Counted from the first letter of the stretch, positions 10,080 to 21,092 are shown. The stretch: DNA of 64,000 nt from Alentia gelatinosa (GCA_950022655.1 OX465590.1:38329218-38393217); one strand, 5' to 3'. Numbers and translations are program-made. Notes: a model not told the origin generated them from the letters alone.

Positions 10080-10249
10080 AGGTATATAGGAATAGGGAAA
10101 CCACGTACCAGTGGAAATAAGACAAAGTTACTCGGTAAGGCTTGGAAAAATTACTGCCCGCGGCCAAGGCCTTGGACAGTAATTTTTCCAAGCCTTAACT
10201 CGTAACTTTGATTTATTCCCACCGGAACATAGTTTCCCTCTATTCCTCC
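10080..10249. mobile_element. Foldback element, family F, copy 1
   Basis: A long hairpin: GGCTTGGAAAAATTACTG and CAGTAATTTTTCCAAGCC surround the apex CGCGGCCAAGGCCTTGG. The outer arms are GGTATATAGGAATAGGGAAA and TTTCCCTCTATTCC. The hairpin core is nearly identical to 63211-63272. Confidence 0.8.
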
Positions 10250-10589
10250 TACAAACTCTGCACTACGGAGTGGGAAGTCAAGGCTCAGCCACCCTCTTCA
10301 CCTCATTTCATCACTTTTTTTTTTTATTAGACTTTTCCACTCACTTCCAATGGCTCTATTGGATTGCTAGGTAGGCGTTGATGCTCCATCCTGAAATGCT
10401 CTTTATTCTATTTTTTATTATATTTCTAGGAAATAGATTAATGACTACAAATACTCGCCATACAGTTAGCGATCTTCCGTATCAAAGTTATATACATCAT
10501 CCCTCGCTCGAGCTATCCTTGTTTTCCCTGCTCTGTATACCTTGTATTATGTTTTATGCTTCCCCTCATATAAATCTTCACAGACTTAA

Positions 10590-10750
10590 CAAGATGTGAC
10601 TGTATGCCACGGTTATGCCATAAAATATTTATATGCCGTGGGTGACTTTTGCAATTAAAAATACGTTACAGGGTAGGATAAAATCTAAATGTCACTCAAA
10701 TTCATATATTATTATATAAACCCGTTTATATAAATATGAATTATCAACCA
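10590..10750. mobile_element. Family E-like two-hairpin repeat (diverged)
   Basis: Contains CGTTACAGGGTAGGATAAAA followed by ATGTCACTC and a hairpin (AATTCATATATTATTATATA around ACCCGTT, then TATATAAATATGAATT). The GGGTAGGATAAAATC phrase is the family E internal signature. Confidence 0.5.
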
Positions 10751-11125
10751 ATCCATGCTAGAGTATTATTCACTGCGGGACCTACTTGTTGTTTGGCGTC
10801 ACAGATATTTTTCCAAGTAACCCGGTAACCTGACGCGGTTACCAGAGTTGACTTGGTGACGTTTATTACTTTCAAATAACATTCCGCTCGTTTCTGCTCA
10901 CCTGAGCAGACGTTTTTAATCTTACCTTGATGTGTAAGCTGTTATTCTACCTTTAGAAATGTATTTCTTGATGTGCAGGACTGGGGTTTGTCCCACTGTA
11001 GTTGTTGAATAAACCCTGTTATTTCATATTTTTCCGCCATTCACGCATTTGTTACAATTATTCCATTATATTCCATCTATTAATATTTGTTGTAATAATA
11101 TAATATGAGTGTTTATGTATGGTAT

Positions 11126-11195
11126 TCGTTGTCTTCCGCGACAGATATCACTCAGCTCCGCTTCGTCATATCATTCTGCGAAGACAACTCACACC
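11126..11195. repeat. Hairpin head related to the D/E families
   Basis: GTTGTCTTCCGCGACAGATA and the complementary CTGCGAAGACAAC flank the apex CAGCTCCGCTTCG. This matches the purine/pyrimidine apex style of the D and E heads. Confidence 0.5.
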
Positions 11196-11199
11196 ATCT

Positions 11200-12697
11200 A
11201 AACAATAACATGAAATTGGGTGATGTTTCTTGGTAATACTGTTAACCATATATTTCTATATCATCGTTTTGTTTCGTGTAATCATCCTAAAAGAACTAAG
11301 ACACGTTACGAATTAAAATGATGATATATTTCTGTAGAAATGAGAAAGATGTACAAAAAACGGCTCTGAATGAATCTTCCTCATAAGAGGAAATATTTTA
11401 CACTGATTTTATTATATGAAGCAGAATACCAATTTCGAGGCGATTCTATCAGGTATAAAAATCTGAAGAGTCTCCACTATTATGCCAGTAATTGAATTCC
11501 TATTTTGTAGGTCTGGCCTTCATGTTTTCAGATTTTCAATTTAAATTCAAAATCCATTTTCCTTGGCCTTGATCTTTCTGGTAAAATAATTGTATATTGA
11601 GCTCTCCAATATGTGTGGAGTACAGCCGAGGCCGGGAACTAGATACTGCTTGGGATGATTGTTACAATACAACAGCGATATGAGGTCCAGTGGCCTTCAG
11701 ATAAGTCCCATTATTTTGATTATTCATTATTTCAAGATTCATATTGAGATTACATTTTAGATATCTATAACTCGGCGGGTTTTGTTTCTGAATCAACCTT
11801 GAAAGGTATACCGGACAATTTCTCTTGAAAAGTAAAATACATGTCGATTCCCTAGAAATTCATGTCAATTTCCTAGAAATTGAATATGATGATCTTCAAG
11901 TGGCATAGAACACATAGATAGTTTAAGAATTGGGGGTTATCGTGCTAGTTCTTGATTTAGAGGTCAATGTTTTGATAATAGTATACAAGAATATAAAAAA
12001 AATCTAAAAAGATGTTTTTCATATAGTAAACCCATATCATTCCCCTTAGATTTTGAGAGGATATCGTGCATGTGTAGTACTACACATTTATATTTTACAA
12101 ATCATAGGTCACCGTACTTGTTTTTGAAGAAATGAAGAAAATAATATTTTTCAGTACGTTTCCTATACAGATTAAGAAAATATCAATAGGCCTATTTTAT
12201 TGATTGGGTTATGAAAAACTGGATAAAACTGGATATTTTAATTATCTATATTTAGGTAATAAGGAACCAGTGTGAACATAAAATTGATTATATGGGAAAA
12301 CCACCAGGTGGTGACTCTGAAAACTGTAGAATATATCAAGACTTAACAGGAGGCTTGTGTCACATCATGAATAATATGTTTCATACAGGACGAAAACAAA
12401 GCTGACAGTAATTTCCAGAGGCGGATATTTGACAAATGTCTGGTTGTGTGTCACCTCTGACTCCACCTCTCGTTAGGTTCTCTCCGGTAAGTCTCTACTT
12501 GACGGCCTCCCGCCAATATAACGACGCAGTTAGAGCGAGCTGCCGGGTATAGACCTTTACGAGGTAAACTGTAGATAAAAAACTTTTTCTTAGTCTCAAA
12601 AGTGTTCTCGCGTTCCCGGTGGGATGTGGAGGATACTCTTGGAGATTTTTTTTCTATTGATTTTTTTTTTTTATCGTCAACATACTCCTTTACGAGG
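11200..12697. other. Unassigned AT-rich stretch
   Basis: No gene is supported. A two-copy tandem of about 21 bp (CATGTCGATTCCCTAGAAAT then CATGTCAATTTCCTAGAAAT) lies near 11841-11881. At 12451-12714 a minus-strand open frame crosses a C-family end and T-rich tracts. I do not regard it as a gene. Confidence 0.45.
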
Positions 12698-12724
12698 TAA
12701 AGCCCAATACACATCTACCGATCT
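12698..12724. mobile_element. Solo terminal repeat of family C
   Basis: GTAAAGCCCAATACACATCT followed by ACCGATCTC matches the right-hand terminus of family C. There is no partner end; family D copy 3 begins immediately after. Confidence 0.6.
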
Positions 12725-12732
12725 CAGAACAT

Positions 12733-13027
12733 CGATTTATCTCACCCTTGGAATAAATGTCCATAGGTTTAACATTGGGATCTCGTTCTCCATGCCCCTT
12801 TAAGTATTGCAGTCTGTTCTCAATATCCTCTTTGTTGTCCATTCTTTTAGTGTATATAGGGGTGAAATAAACACAGAAAGCAACTCGTCTTGGTCAAAGA
12901 ATTCATTCTCCAACTCGTTTGAATGCTATGTGATATTCGCTCAGCTGTCGCCTCGTTCATATCACTCAGCATCAAACTCGTGGAGAACGACGACTTTAAC
13001 CAAAACCTGTTGGTTCCTTCTTTAGTA
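12733..13027. mobile_element. Two-hairpin repeat, family D, copy 3 (reverse orientation)
   Basis: Begins TTTATCTCACCCTTGG and ends GGTTCCTTCTTTAG, the reverse of copy 4. The head hairpin contains GTGATATTCGCTCAGC, apex TGTCGCCTCG, and TTCATATCAC. Internal TATAGGGGTGAAATAAA marks the second hairpin arm. Confidence 0.75.
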
Positions 13028-13068
13028 CCTTTGTCGGCGACAAAGGAACGGTACTTTGTCTCAGGCGA

Positions 13069-13533
13069 GATATCCTAAAGTGGGATTTAAATGTAAAGTG
13101 GGATTCACACTGTGGGATTCATGTACTTCACCGGCCGCTTGTCTGAGACAAATCCTGTTGAGATTCATCATTTGAACACAATCTCCTCGTATGAATTACA
13201 GGGTTCCATTTTGCTGAGACAATTGTTGTCCCTTGCAATTATCGGCGACAATCACCCCTAACAAGGAACAGAATCTCATGAGATTCTGACTTAAAGTGGG
13301 ATTCACACGATGGGATTTATGTACCTTACAGGGCTCAAAATCTCATGCGATTTTGTTCCTTTTCGTGGGGAAATGTCTTTAACAATTACAGGGAGGAAAA
13401 TATGTCTCAGGAAAGGAATCCCTATGATTTAGACGAAGAAAGTATGTTCGAGTACAGAATCTCAGCAGGATTTGTCTCAGAAAAACACCCTGTGAGGTAC
13501 ATGAATCCCATCGTGTGAACCCACTTTAAACAG
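13069..13533. mobile_element. S repeat pair, TIR-like ends
   Basis: Ends are AAAGTGGGATTCACAC (13091 onward) and GTGAACCCACTTTAA (13516-13531), with a third TTAAAGTGGGATTCACACGA in the middle near 13292. Two S units therefore lie side by side or nested. The interior repeats TGAGATTCTG and GTCTCAG words. Confidence 0.6.
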
Positions 13534-13990
13534 GTTTAAAATTTGGAGGGGCATTTTGGTGAGACAAATGTGCTTCACAGGTTCTCCCCCGATCTGTGAG
13601 TCTCAGTTATCTCAAATAACACCTAATCACACGGGAATTACCCTGAGTTGGCGGCTGCATACCCTGTGTACCCTGTGTAGGGGTGTTGGGGCAAGACTAT
13701 GTACCTGTTAAAGCTTGCCATGTGAATTGAATCCGCCATGTTACCCTGAGACTGTGAAACTTTGTACCCAGCTGGAAATAGTAGCCGACTGGTGCAAAGT
13801 GGTGAAGTACACCAGTCTCAGGTCCATTTGTCCCATCGTGTGAATCCCACTTAAGGACTCGCATATCTGAGACTGGTATATCATATACCTTTCCCCTTGT
13901 CTCAAACAATTCTCGGTTGGTACAAAATTCTCAAGGCAAAGAAAATGGCGAATGTGATTCTCATGGAAGGACATACCTGGTACATAATCT
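13534..13990. repeat. T repeat block
   Basis: Inverted homologue of 9311-9595 (GGTTTAAAATTTGGAGGGGC, GAAATAGTAGCCGACTGGTG). It continues with ATGGCGAATGTGATTCTCAT, related to 28710-28740 and 3310-3340. Open frames on either strand are incidental. Confidence 0.6.
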
Positions 13991-13998
13991 CAGACTAA

Positions 13999-14306
13999 AG
14001 GCCCGTTTCCATTGGCCGATTTCCCGTGACCGATCTACTGTCAGGAATCACAAACGGACTTTTGACACTGTCGACACAATATCGGTCAATGGAAACAACC
14101 AAGGTCGTGAAATGCCCTACGACTTTTTCTGCTTAGATTATGCAATGTGGCACCACCCACCACTGATTGAAAGCTTGGTCACTGAGTGAAATCTACCACC
14201 CTCACCAATTTTTCTATACCGACGCACAGTCAGGGCCATCAACGACAGACTTTCTGTGTACCTCAGAAAATTTAAGCAATCTTCGTCAGCCAATGGAAAC
14301 GGGCCT
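13999..14306. mobile_element. TIR element, family B, copy 3
   Basis: Left AGGCCCGTTTCCATTGGCCG, right GCCAATGGAAACGGGCCT, about 308 bp. Flanks are TAA and TAT. It contains GTGGCACCACCCACCACTGA and the internal terminal-like motif GGTCAATGGAAACAACC. It sits inside S/T repeat DNA, so it is younger than that block. Confidence 0.75.
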
Positions 14307-14399
14307 ATAGTCACAGTGAACACTCACCCTGGGACTCAAGTGCCCTTGAGTGCTCATTTAGACGAGGAGATTGTGTTCGAGTACAAAAACAAGTTAGAA

Positions 14400-15418
14400 A
14401 CAAGTCGGCCATCATTCAAAAATATCTGTATCTAATTTCTTATTTAGTAGCCCCCTTCCTGTTTCTTGGTGTAGATGTGGAAAATGTTTCGTTTGTATGG
14501 GTTATACTGATTTTTCCATGGTGGCATTTGAATTATTCCTGGAATTCTACTTCCTATATTCAAAATACATTTTAGTGTATAATTCATTTGATCTAATCAA
14601 TTCAGAACAGTTTATTATGATCTAGCAATGAAGGGGACCATCATAACAGTTTCTTTGTTAAGTACTACGTAGTATCCCACCTAGACATAGGAATAACTTC
14701 TTTTTTTAAAGCAACGATCAACCACATAAACTGACAATACTACGCAATCGTTGAGGCGGAGTGATGGGAGATGACTTCACAAGGAACTAGCCAATTAGTA
14801 GCCAGGATGTGAAAAAGCAGATGAGACAACAACATGGAGATTTATACATTCCTAACTGGATTTGCGAAGTAATTCAAATTTTTCTGATATTTTGATGTTA
14901 TTCTAATGTTATTGAAAAGGGTAAGATAAAGCCAGAACTAGGTTTCATATAAAAAATCTCAAGAAAAAATTATCGCTCCGGATGTACCAATTGGCAAACA
15001 TGCGATCTAATTAAACCACTAAAGCGGCCTTGGATGTTTATAGATCGTCCATTCTCCCATTTTATTTACTATGGGGACATCCTTATTTTGGGGTGTCCAT
15101 ATGGTCAACTAGAACCTTTACAAATTCTCTAAAACAAGTGCCTTCGCATTTGTTTAAAAACCAGTAAATTCACAACCAATAAACAAATACATATACAATC
15201 CAAGATCCCCTTTCTGAGGGAAGAAGACATGCACATTTGTTAAATTCCATGTTTAAGAGAATATCCAAAAATATTAACATTATTAAGGGAGAAAGACATT
15301 GTTCACGGCCACTGTGGCAAATATGTACAATACAAACTGTGGAGCATATATGAAATCAATTCACTAAATTGGAGGACTACTCTGGAATGAGCAACCACCA
15401 ATACTACGAAATACTCCT
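14400..15418. other. Unassigned AT-rich stretch
   Basis: Nothing recognisable: no long open frame, no obvious hairpin and no match to the repeat families. Confidence 0.5.
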
Positions 15419-15701
15419 TATCTTACCCCTAATAAAAAACGCCATAGGCTTAACATGGGATTTGTTTATGTCACGGGTGTGACATAAAGTGTTGTTTATG
15501 CCACTACTTTCTGATACTGAACAAATATTGAAACGGGGTAGGATAAAATCATGACGCCACTCGTTTGAGTCAGAGGTTATTTATGCCATTCATTTTGTTG
15601 GCTCCGTAAGGTCACTCGTCTTCGACTCATGAAATTATGGACCCACCAAAATGTGTGGCATAAATAAACTCAGGCTCAAACTCGTGACGTCTCTTGATAT
15701 T
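15419..15701. mobile_element. Two-hairpin repeat, family E, copy 1
   Basis: Starts TTATCTTACCCCTAATAAAA. A short hairpin of TTTATGTCAC / GTGACATAAA type follows, then GGGGTAGGATAAAATCATGA, then the head hairpin (ATTTTGTTGGCTCC, apex TCGTCTTCGACTC, GGACCCACCAAAAT). It ends GTGACGTCTCTTGATATT. Copies at 29617 and 40904 match closely. Confidence 0.75.
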
Positions 15702-16129
15702 ATTTCAAAACATTTAAATCCTTAACTAAAGATAAGCTGAAAGCCTCATGTAGAGTATCTTCTGTGATATCCTTGATACTTTACGCCTTTTGGTACTTGG
15801 AGTGTTTGCTCGGCCCTTGTCTTTATAGATCACAGTCTGCTCAATAACAATCTCAGTATGTAGATCATTGATTACTCTTTATTATTCATGATAAAGTGCT
15901 GAAAGTCATGTGATGACCTTTTAACTTTATACCTCGGCGACAGATATGTATGTTCTTATTGAAAGTGATAGGTTAGATCATTAAAATCAGTCGTGTCTGA
16001 CTGAGATCTTCAGCCTCTTTATTTATCATAACAATTAACCATGATCTACAACACATGTGTGCTACTTGTATCATTATCGACAAATAAAGGAAGTGGTAAA
16101 AAAACTGTACTCGAATTGTAAAATAGACA

Positions 16130-16215
16130 ATACTCCACTTGTTTGGATGCGCCGTAATCATCACTCGGCTTTGCCTCGATGATGATTGCGGCACATCCGA
16201 ACTCGTGGATTTTCA
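16130..16215. repeat. Strong hairpin with GGCTTTGCC apex
   Basis: CCACTTGTTTGGATGCGCCG and GCGGCACATCCGAACTCGTGG are complementary. The inner arms TAATCATCA / TGATGATTG flank CTCGGCTTTGCCTCG. It resembles the head of a D/E-type element whose other half is not evident. Confidence 0.6.
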
Positions 16216-16454
16216 ATCCAGTTCTGTATATTCCTATATATACCTAGCGCACAATCAGCGTGATTCCAAAGCCTGCAAAATGTAAATATACTACATCGAT
16301 GCGGCTATGACGTCGCCATAACATTGGTGCCTAGCAACCTGCATAGCAACCTGCAAAGTTGTTATGGAACCGGCAGGAAATCGGTGGGACAAAAACACAT
16401 CAGCTGTAGTTACTTGATAAGGGTTGCCATGTCTTCTTGGACTATCGATATTTG

Positions 16455-16604
16455 GAGGTTTATAGGAATAGCAAAACCAAGTACCGGTGAAAGAAAGTCA
16501 AAATTACTCGATAAGGCTTGTAGTAATTTTTCCCAGCCTTACCTCGTAATTTGACTTTCTTTCAATGAAACATTGTTTCCCTCTATTATTATATACAGGA
16601 TCTG
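16455..16604. mobile_element. Foldback element, family F, copy 2
   Basis: Arms: GAAAGAAAGTCAAAATTACT and GTAATTTGACTTTCTTTCA, with inner GATAAGGCTTGTAGTAA and the facing CCAGCCTTACCTC. The end TTTCCCTCTATTATTATATA matches the termini of the other F copies. Confidence 0.7.
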
Positions 16605-16768
16605 TGGTAGTATATCTTATACATATACGGCCCGCTCCTACCCATGTCGCATTTATATCCGTACGACACCTAGGTGACGTACGGGGTATGTATGTGGCGT
16701 ACGGGGCATGTACGGCGGCGAAACCCAAAAACTCACCCAGAAGCAAGGTTAAAAATTGGATATTTTGA

Positions 16769-16932
16769 GGTATATAATAATAGAGAAACAGGCTGACTGT
16801 CTCCGTACGGATAAAATACTTGGTAAAATCGTCGATCAGATGAACCTCTGCCTTCGGGATCGGTTCATCTGATCGCCGATTTTACCCCGTATTTAATCCG
16901 TACGGAGACAGTAAGCCTGTTTCTCTATAATA
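16769..16932. mobile_element. Foldback element, family F, copy 3 (near-perfect hairpin)
   Basis: Almost the whole 164 bp folds: TATAATAATAGAGAAACAGG pairs with CCTGTTTCTCTATAATA. GACTGTCTCCGTACGGAT pairs with ATCCGTACGGAGACAG. CGATCAGATGAACC pairs with GGTTCATCTGATCG around an apex with CTTCGG. The near identity of the arms suggests a recent origin. Confidence 0.8.
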
Positions 16933-17068
16933 CATAATCTCGGAAAGGTCTGTAGCCCTCGCAGCCACAGCAACACCACATATCATCGCCCGCGGCACCC
17001 GGCTTGCTATACATGTCCATGCCTAGTGTTTCTCGTGAGCTTTCCCCCACTTTTTACCAGACGGCAAC

Positions 17069-17155
17069 ATGGCCAGACAACTCACGCAAAGTGGGTCGTT
17101 TCTCTTCGCTGAAGGCGCGCACGAAGACCTCGCTGGAAGATGTATTACCTGGAAG
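17069..17155 (+). CDS. Candidate first coding exon (29 codons) with consensus donor
   Basis: An ATG in strong start context (GGCAACATGGCC, A at -3 and G at +4) opens 29 codons beginning MARQLTQSGSFLFAEG and ending ...GRCITWK. A consensus splice donor AAG|GTGAGG follows at 17156, in phase 0. About 150 bp upstream is more GC- and CpG-rich than the window average (CATCGCCCGCGGCACCCGG), as expected near a promoter. No copy occurs elsewhere in the window. Downstream DNA is soon occupied by repeats H1 and I, so any second exon lies further on and was not identified. The frame continues 43 codons past the donor, so an unspliced short peptide is the alternative. Family not recognised. Confidence 0.42.
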
Positions 17156-17244
17156 GTGAGGTGTACGGGAAACAGCCTGTCCTCACGGGAACTGGGGTTT
17201 ACACTAGACGACTGTAGATCGTCTAGAAAGAAGGTTGCCTTACC

Positions 17245-17540
17245 AGGCGTTTACACTAGACGACTAAATACATGGCGACTGTAGATCGTCAACCAATAGT
17301 CGTCAGGCGGTGGCAATGTCCTCACACAAGTCGTGGACCTCAGAATATACCCGAGCGTTTACACAGACGACTATGAGTCACCACCCATCTAGACGACTAA
17401 TTCAAGCCGGCTTGAACCAGTCACCGGCATCAGAGCATGACCAATAGTCGTCAGGTGGTGCCAAATTGCGTAATCAGACATAATCAAATGATCTGCAGTC
17501 GGCACAGGCTTGGTGTTTACACTAGACGATTTCTAGACTT
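17245..17540. mobile_element. Repeat family H, copy 1
   Basis: Ends GGCGTTTACACTAGACGACT and GGTGTTTACACTAGACGATT are direct relatives. The interior holds GACTGTAGATCGTCAA, AGTCGTCAGGCGGTGGCAAT and TCAGGTGGTGCCAAATTGCG. An extra end fragment lies at about 17190-17225. The GTCGTC/GACGAC word recurs throughout. Other copies are 18716-19206 and 20434-20812. Confidence 0.65.
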
Positions 17541-17548
17541 TTACGGCT

Positions 17549-18335
17549 TAAGGTGGGTACCCACTGCTTCTGACACACTCCGACAAGGCTTACGACACAC
17601 TACAACAAAGAAAATCCCTGTTGGAATGGCTCTGTCAGAGTGTGTCGGAGTGTGTCGTAGAGCCTTGTCGGAGTGTGTCGTAACGGTTTGGCGGGAAAAG
17701 AAAGGTTGCCACGGTACCGACACAAACGGCTCCCTTGAGGGACTTAATTCATATAGGAAATATACTGAAAAATATGTTTTTCTTCAATTTTCGAAAAGAA
17801 AAACGTAGTAAATTGATGTCTTTTATCAATAGTATTAGATATCCGAACAAATATCTATAATCATGTATCTCAGACCTGGATTATGATTTTAAAAGTATAT
17901 GATTAGTAAAAATGTTTATCATGTTCCTGAATATGTTCAAGGGACTATTCGTAATGCATATCCCTATATAACAGAGGATAAAATGTTGTATATATGATAT
18001 TGTAACAGTTAATAAAGGCGCACGTTTGTGTGTAGGGGGGCGGTTCATAGATGTTACATAGTACAGAATGCTTCCGACACACTACGACACAAGCTGACCT
18101 CTACGATTTTTTAAACATGTTTAATCTTGTCGGAAGGGCTACGACACAGCTACGACACAGGCGCTGTGTCGTAGTCATGTCGGAGTGTGTCGCAGTGTGT
18201 CGGAAGCCGTGTCGGAACGGTGTGTCCACTGCTACGACAAAAACCCAAAACGTTCGATTCTGTGTCGTAACGCTTGTCGGAAGGCTTGTCGCAGTGTGTC
18301 GTAGTGTGTCGGGAGCTCAGTGGACCCACCTTTAA
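17549..18335. mobile_element. TIR element, family I, about 0.79 kb
   Basis: Left end TAAGGTGGGTACCCACTG and right end CAGTGGACCCACCTTTAA are inverted. Both subterminal regions are packed with the word GTGTCGGAGTGTGTCG or its complement CGACACACTCCGACA, about a dozen times in all. The core (17740-18010) is AT-rich and unrelated. Clustered subterminal repeats of this kind often bind a transposase. No second full copy was found in the window. Confidence 0.65.
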
Positions 18336-18405
18336 AGTCGTCAGGTTCAAGAATGGCCGCCTATAATCGTCTAGGGTAAATGCTAGGTATCACGGCATTC
18401 ACATT

Positions 18406-18715
18406 TAGGCATGTTTTCATTGGCCGACGAAAAATGGCGTACACATTTTGAGTCACTCAGAAAGTCTGTCAGCGGTGCCACTGACTGTGCGTCGGTATAG
18501 AAACATCGGTGAAGGTAGTAGATTTTATTCAGTGACCAAGCTTTCACTCAATGGTAGGTTTTGCCACATTGCATAATCAAATCAGAAAAAGTCATGGGTT
18601 GTTTCATGAGCTGCATCGTTTCCATTTTCCGATTTTGGGTCAGCAGTGCCAGACGTTCGTCGGTGGTTCGGGACTCTAGATCGATGATGGGAAATCGGCC
18701 AGTGGAAACAGGTCT
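18406..18715. mobile_element. TIR element, family B, copy 4 (diverged)
   Basis: Left AGGCATGTTTTCATTGGCCG, right CGGCCAGTGGAAACAGGTCT. It keeps the B interior (GGTTTTGCCACATTGCATAA, GAGCTGCATCGTTTCCATTT). More substitutions than copies 1-3 suggest greater age. Confidence 0.7.
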
Positions 18716-19206
18716 ATAGACGACTAAATATGTGGCGAATGTAGATCGTCAAGCCAGTAGTCGTCAGGTGGTGGCAATGTCCACCGGAAAGGTCATCGAG
18801 CTCAGAATGCCCTTGATCATTTACACTGATGACTAAGTTTCCACACAATCGCTGCCCGTGTAGAAGACTAATTCAAGCTGGATAGAAATAGTCGCAGGCG
18901 TCAGAGCGTGTCCAATAGTCGTCAGGTAATGGCAAGTTGAATAATACTTTCTTAAGCTGAAAAATGTTGAAACGGGTAGGATAAAACCCAGACGCCACTC
19001 GTTTGAGTTTGAGTTTACTTATGTCACTCATTTTGTTGGCTCTGTAATGGCACTCGTCTTCGACTCGTGAAATAACAGAGCCTACAAAATGCGTGACATA
19101 AATAAACTCGGATTCAAACTCGTGACGTCTCATGATATTACTGCTGAAAGTCGTCAGGAGGTGCAAAATGGCAGAATCGCTGGCCAGAATCGTATAGTGT
19201 AAACGC
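18716..19206. mobile_element. Repeat family H, copy 2, interrupted by E copy 2
   Basis: The H sequence (GACTAAATATGTGGCGAATG, GTCGTCAGGTGGTGGCAATG) runs to about 18950 and resumes near 19143 with AAAGTCGTCAGGAGGTGCAA, ending GTATAGTGTAAACGCC. The gap is a partial family E element, so H is older than that insertion. Confidence 0.6.
18956..19142. mobile_element. Family E, copy 2 (head half), inside H copy 2
   Basis: Contains TTGAAACGGGTAGGATAAAA and the head hairpin (CATTTTGTTGGCTCTG, apex CGTCTTCGACTCG, CAGAGCCTACAAAATG), ending GTGACGTCTCATGATATT. The TTATCTTACCCC half seen in copy 1 is missing. Confidence 0.65.
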
Positions 19207-19621
19207 CGGAAGAGGGTACCCTCCAGAAAAATATCGTCACCAAGAATCGTTGACCTAAGAAATGTTTTAAGGGTTTGTAAGAGATGATTTATTATCGTCG
19301 GAATGAGTTCTGCTTACTCAATTTCTAAAGGCATAGTTGTTGACCTTCCCACATGTATAAAATCGTCTGACCCGGCAATTCCATTAGATGACTAAAGACG
19401 TGATGACTGTAGACCGTCAAGCCAATAAACGTTAAAGAATTGTCAGCACAAAACTCATATTTCTGGGCAAAAGGTGAGGTGGTTTGATGACTGAGTTTTT
19501 ACAGGATTGTCGGGTTTCTAGACGATTAATTCAAGTGATTCGAAATTGGGGGAGAAAAATTGTTCCCAGCCGACAAATCCCGTTTTTGGCCGATTTCAAC
19601 GATTTTCCACAGTTTCTGAAT

Positions 19622-19764
19622 TTAACTCACCCTCAACATTGACTAATGGGCTAACATTTGCGACATTATCCCCCATTGGATATTTTTCCTAAATATCTCC
19701 TGGGCATTGGATACGAGTTCCCGATGTTAAGTCTATGGAGAAAAAATACCAGGGGTGAGATAAA
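19622..19764. mobile_element. Family D'' fragment
   Basis: TTAACTCACCCTCAACATTG through ACTAATGGGCTAACATTTG to TACCAGGGGTGAGATAAA matches the second-hairpin half of D'' copies at 20818, 46760 and 56513. The hairpin head is absent. Confidence 0.6.
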
Positions 19765-20188
19765 GTCCAAAAGTCAGCAGGTGGAAACAGGTTTTATAAT
19801 GGTGTATAGAAGCTTTCAGAACAGGGATTCAGTCTCACTGATTCTCTGACTAACCCGATACTTTATTAAAAGATATAACCAGAGGCTTGGATTGACACCG
19901 CTATATCATGTTATATCAGTTTACGGACAGGATATTGTGTATCTTTTGTTCATTTGGTTTCAAATGGAGGATGCAGCTGCCTCTAAGCCACCTCTTTATG
20001 ACCAATACAAGTTTTCCTTGAAGTCCTAGAGGCACATTAACCACTAAATGCTGCGGGAAGAATTGGTATGTTCTGCCCCTGATGAAGGTATTGATTATGT
20101 TTTAATATGGCAATGTTCATTTCAGTTGTTTATTATCATACAGCATTGATTGTATTATGGTATCAATTAGTACAACCAATACTTCATA

Positions 20189-20433
20189 AGGCCCGTTTCC
20201 ATTGGCCGATTTCCTATCACTGATCTACAGTCATGTACCACTGACAGACTTTTAACACTGCTGACCTAAAATCAGTCAATAGAAACGACCCAGCTCGTGA
20301 AATGACCCACGACTTTTTTCTGCTTAGATTATGCAATGTGGCACCACCCACCATTGAGTGAAAGCTTGGTCATTGAGTGAAATCTACTACCCTCACCGAT
20401 TTTTCTGTACCACTGACAGATTTTCTGTGTAAC
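20189..20433. mobile_element. TIR element, family B, copy 5 (right end missing)
   Basis: Left end AGGCCCGTTTCCATTGGCCG is intact. The sequence follows B through GATTTTCTGTGTAACT and then switches to family H without the expected right terminus. Deletion or insertion of H copy 3 explains the junction. Confidence 0.65.
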
Positions 20434-20812
20434 TGGACGCCTAAAAGCGTGGCGACTGTAGATCGCCTAGCCACTAGTCGCCAGGTGGTTCTGGATCACG
20501 CAATATCAGCAGCAAATGTCGTCAACCCAGGAATTCCCTCATGCGTTTACACTTGTCGGCTTTTTTAATAGAAATTCAGAACAGACTTACTCAAGGCATC
20601 GGCCGTCAATACGCTAGTTCCTCGGTCATCCGCTAGGAGGCACGGCGGAAATAGGACCAATGTTAGTACCAAATATACAGGCGGATGCCAGCCTACGGCC
20701 GTCAAGTGGTCGAAATAGTCGCCAGGTGATGCCAAATTGCATAATCTGATAGATAGAATCAGATGATCTGTGGTCGCCACGCACTTGGTGTTTGGACCAG
20801 ACGATTTCTTGC
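20434..20812. mobile_element. Repeat family H, copy 3
   Basis: Runs from AAAGCGTGGCGACTGTAGAT to TTGGTGTTTGGACCAGACGA and contains AGTCGCCAGGTGATGCCAAA. Here many GTCGTC words have become GTCGCC. A 146-codon minus-strand open frame spans H3 and D''1 but is only a shadow of the two repeats. Confidence 0.6.
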
Positions 20813-20817
20813 AGTTT

Positions 20818-21092
20818 CTACAGAGGAAACCTCGGTCAGAGCTCGTACTCCACGGCGTAGTGATTAACAAGGTGAAGCTGCGCCAATTACATAGCGATTC
20901 AAACGAGAACGGATCGAGCTCTGACCCTAAACTTGAATGGGTTTCTGAATTTATCTCACCGCTCACATTGACTAATTGGCTAACATTTGTGACGTAATCC
21001 CTCATTGAATATTTTTCCTAAGTATCTCTTGGGCGTTGGATACAAGTTCCCAATGTTAAATCTGGAGAAAAAAATACCAGAGGTGAGATAAG
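20818..21092. mobile_element. Two-hairpin repeat, family D'', copy 1
   Basis: Starts CTACAGAGGAAACC and ends CCAGAGGTGAGATAAG. The head has TCAGAGCTCGTACTCC facing GGATCGAGCTCTGACC, with apex AAGGTGAAGC. The second hairpin is bounded by TTTATCTCACCG and GGTGAGATAA. Confidence 0.7.

Noticed and set aside
12451..12714. 87-codon minus-strand Lys/Arg-rich frame
   Set aside because: It starts inside a family C terminal repeat and crosses T-runs that give poly-Lys; likely chance.
20565..21005. 146-codon minus-strand frame
   Set aside because: It spans the junction of repeats H3 and D''1, and the same repeats elsewhere do not keep the frame.
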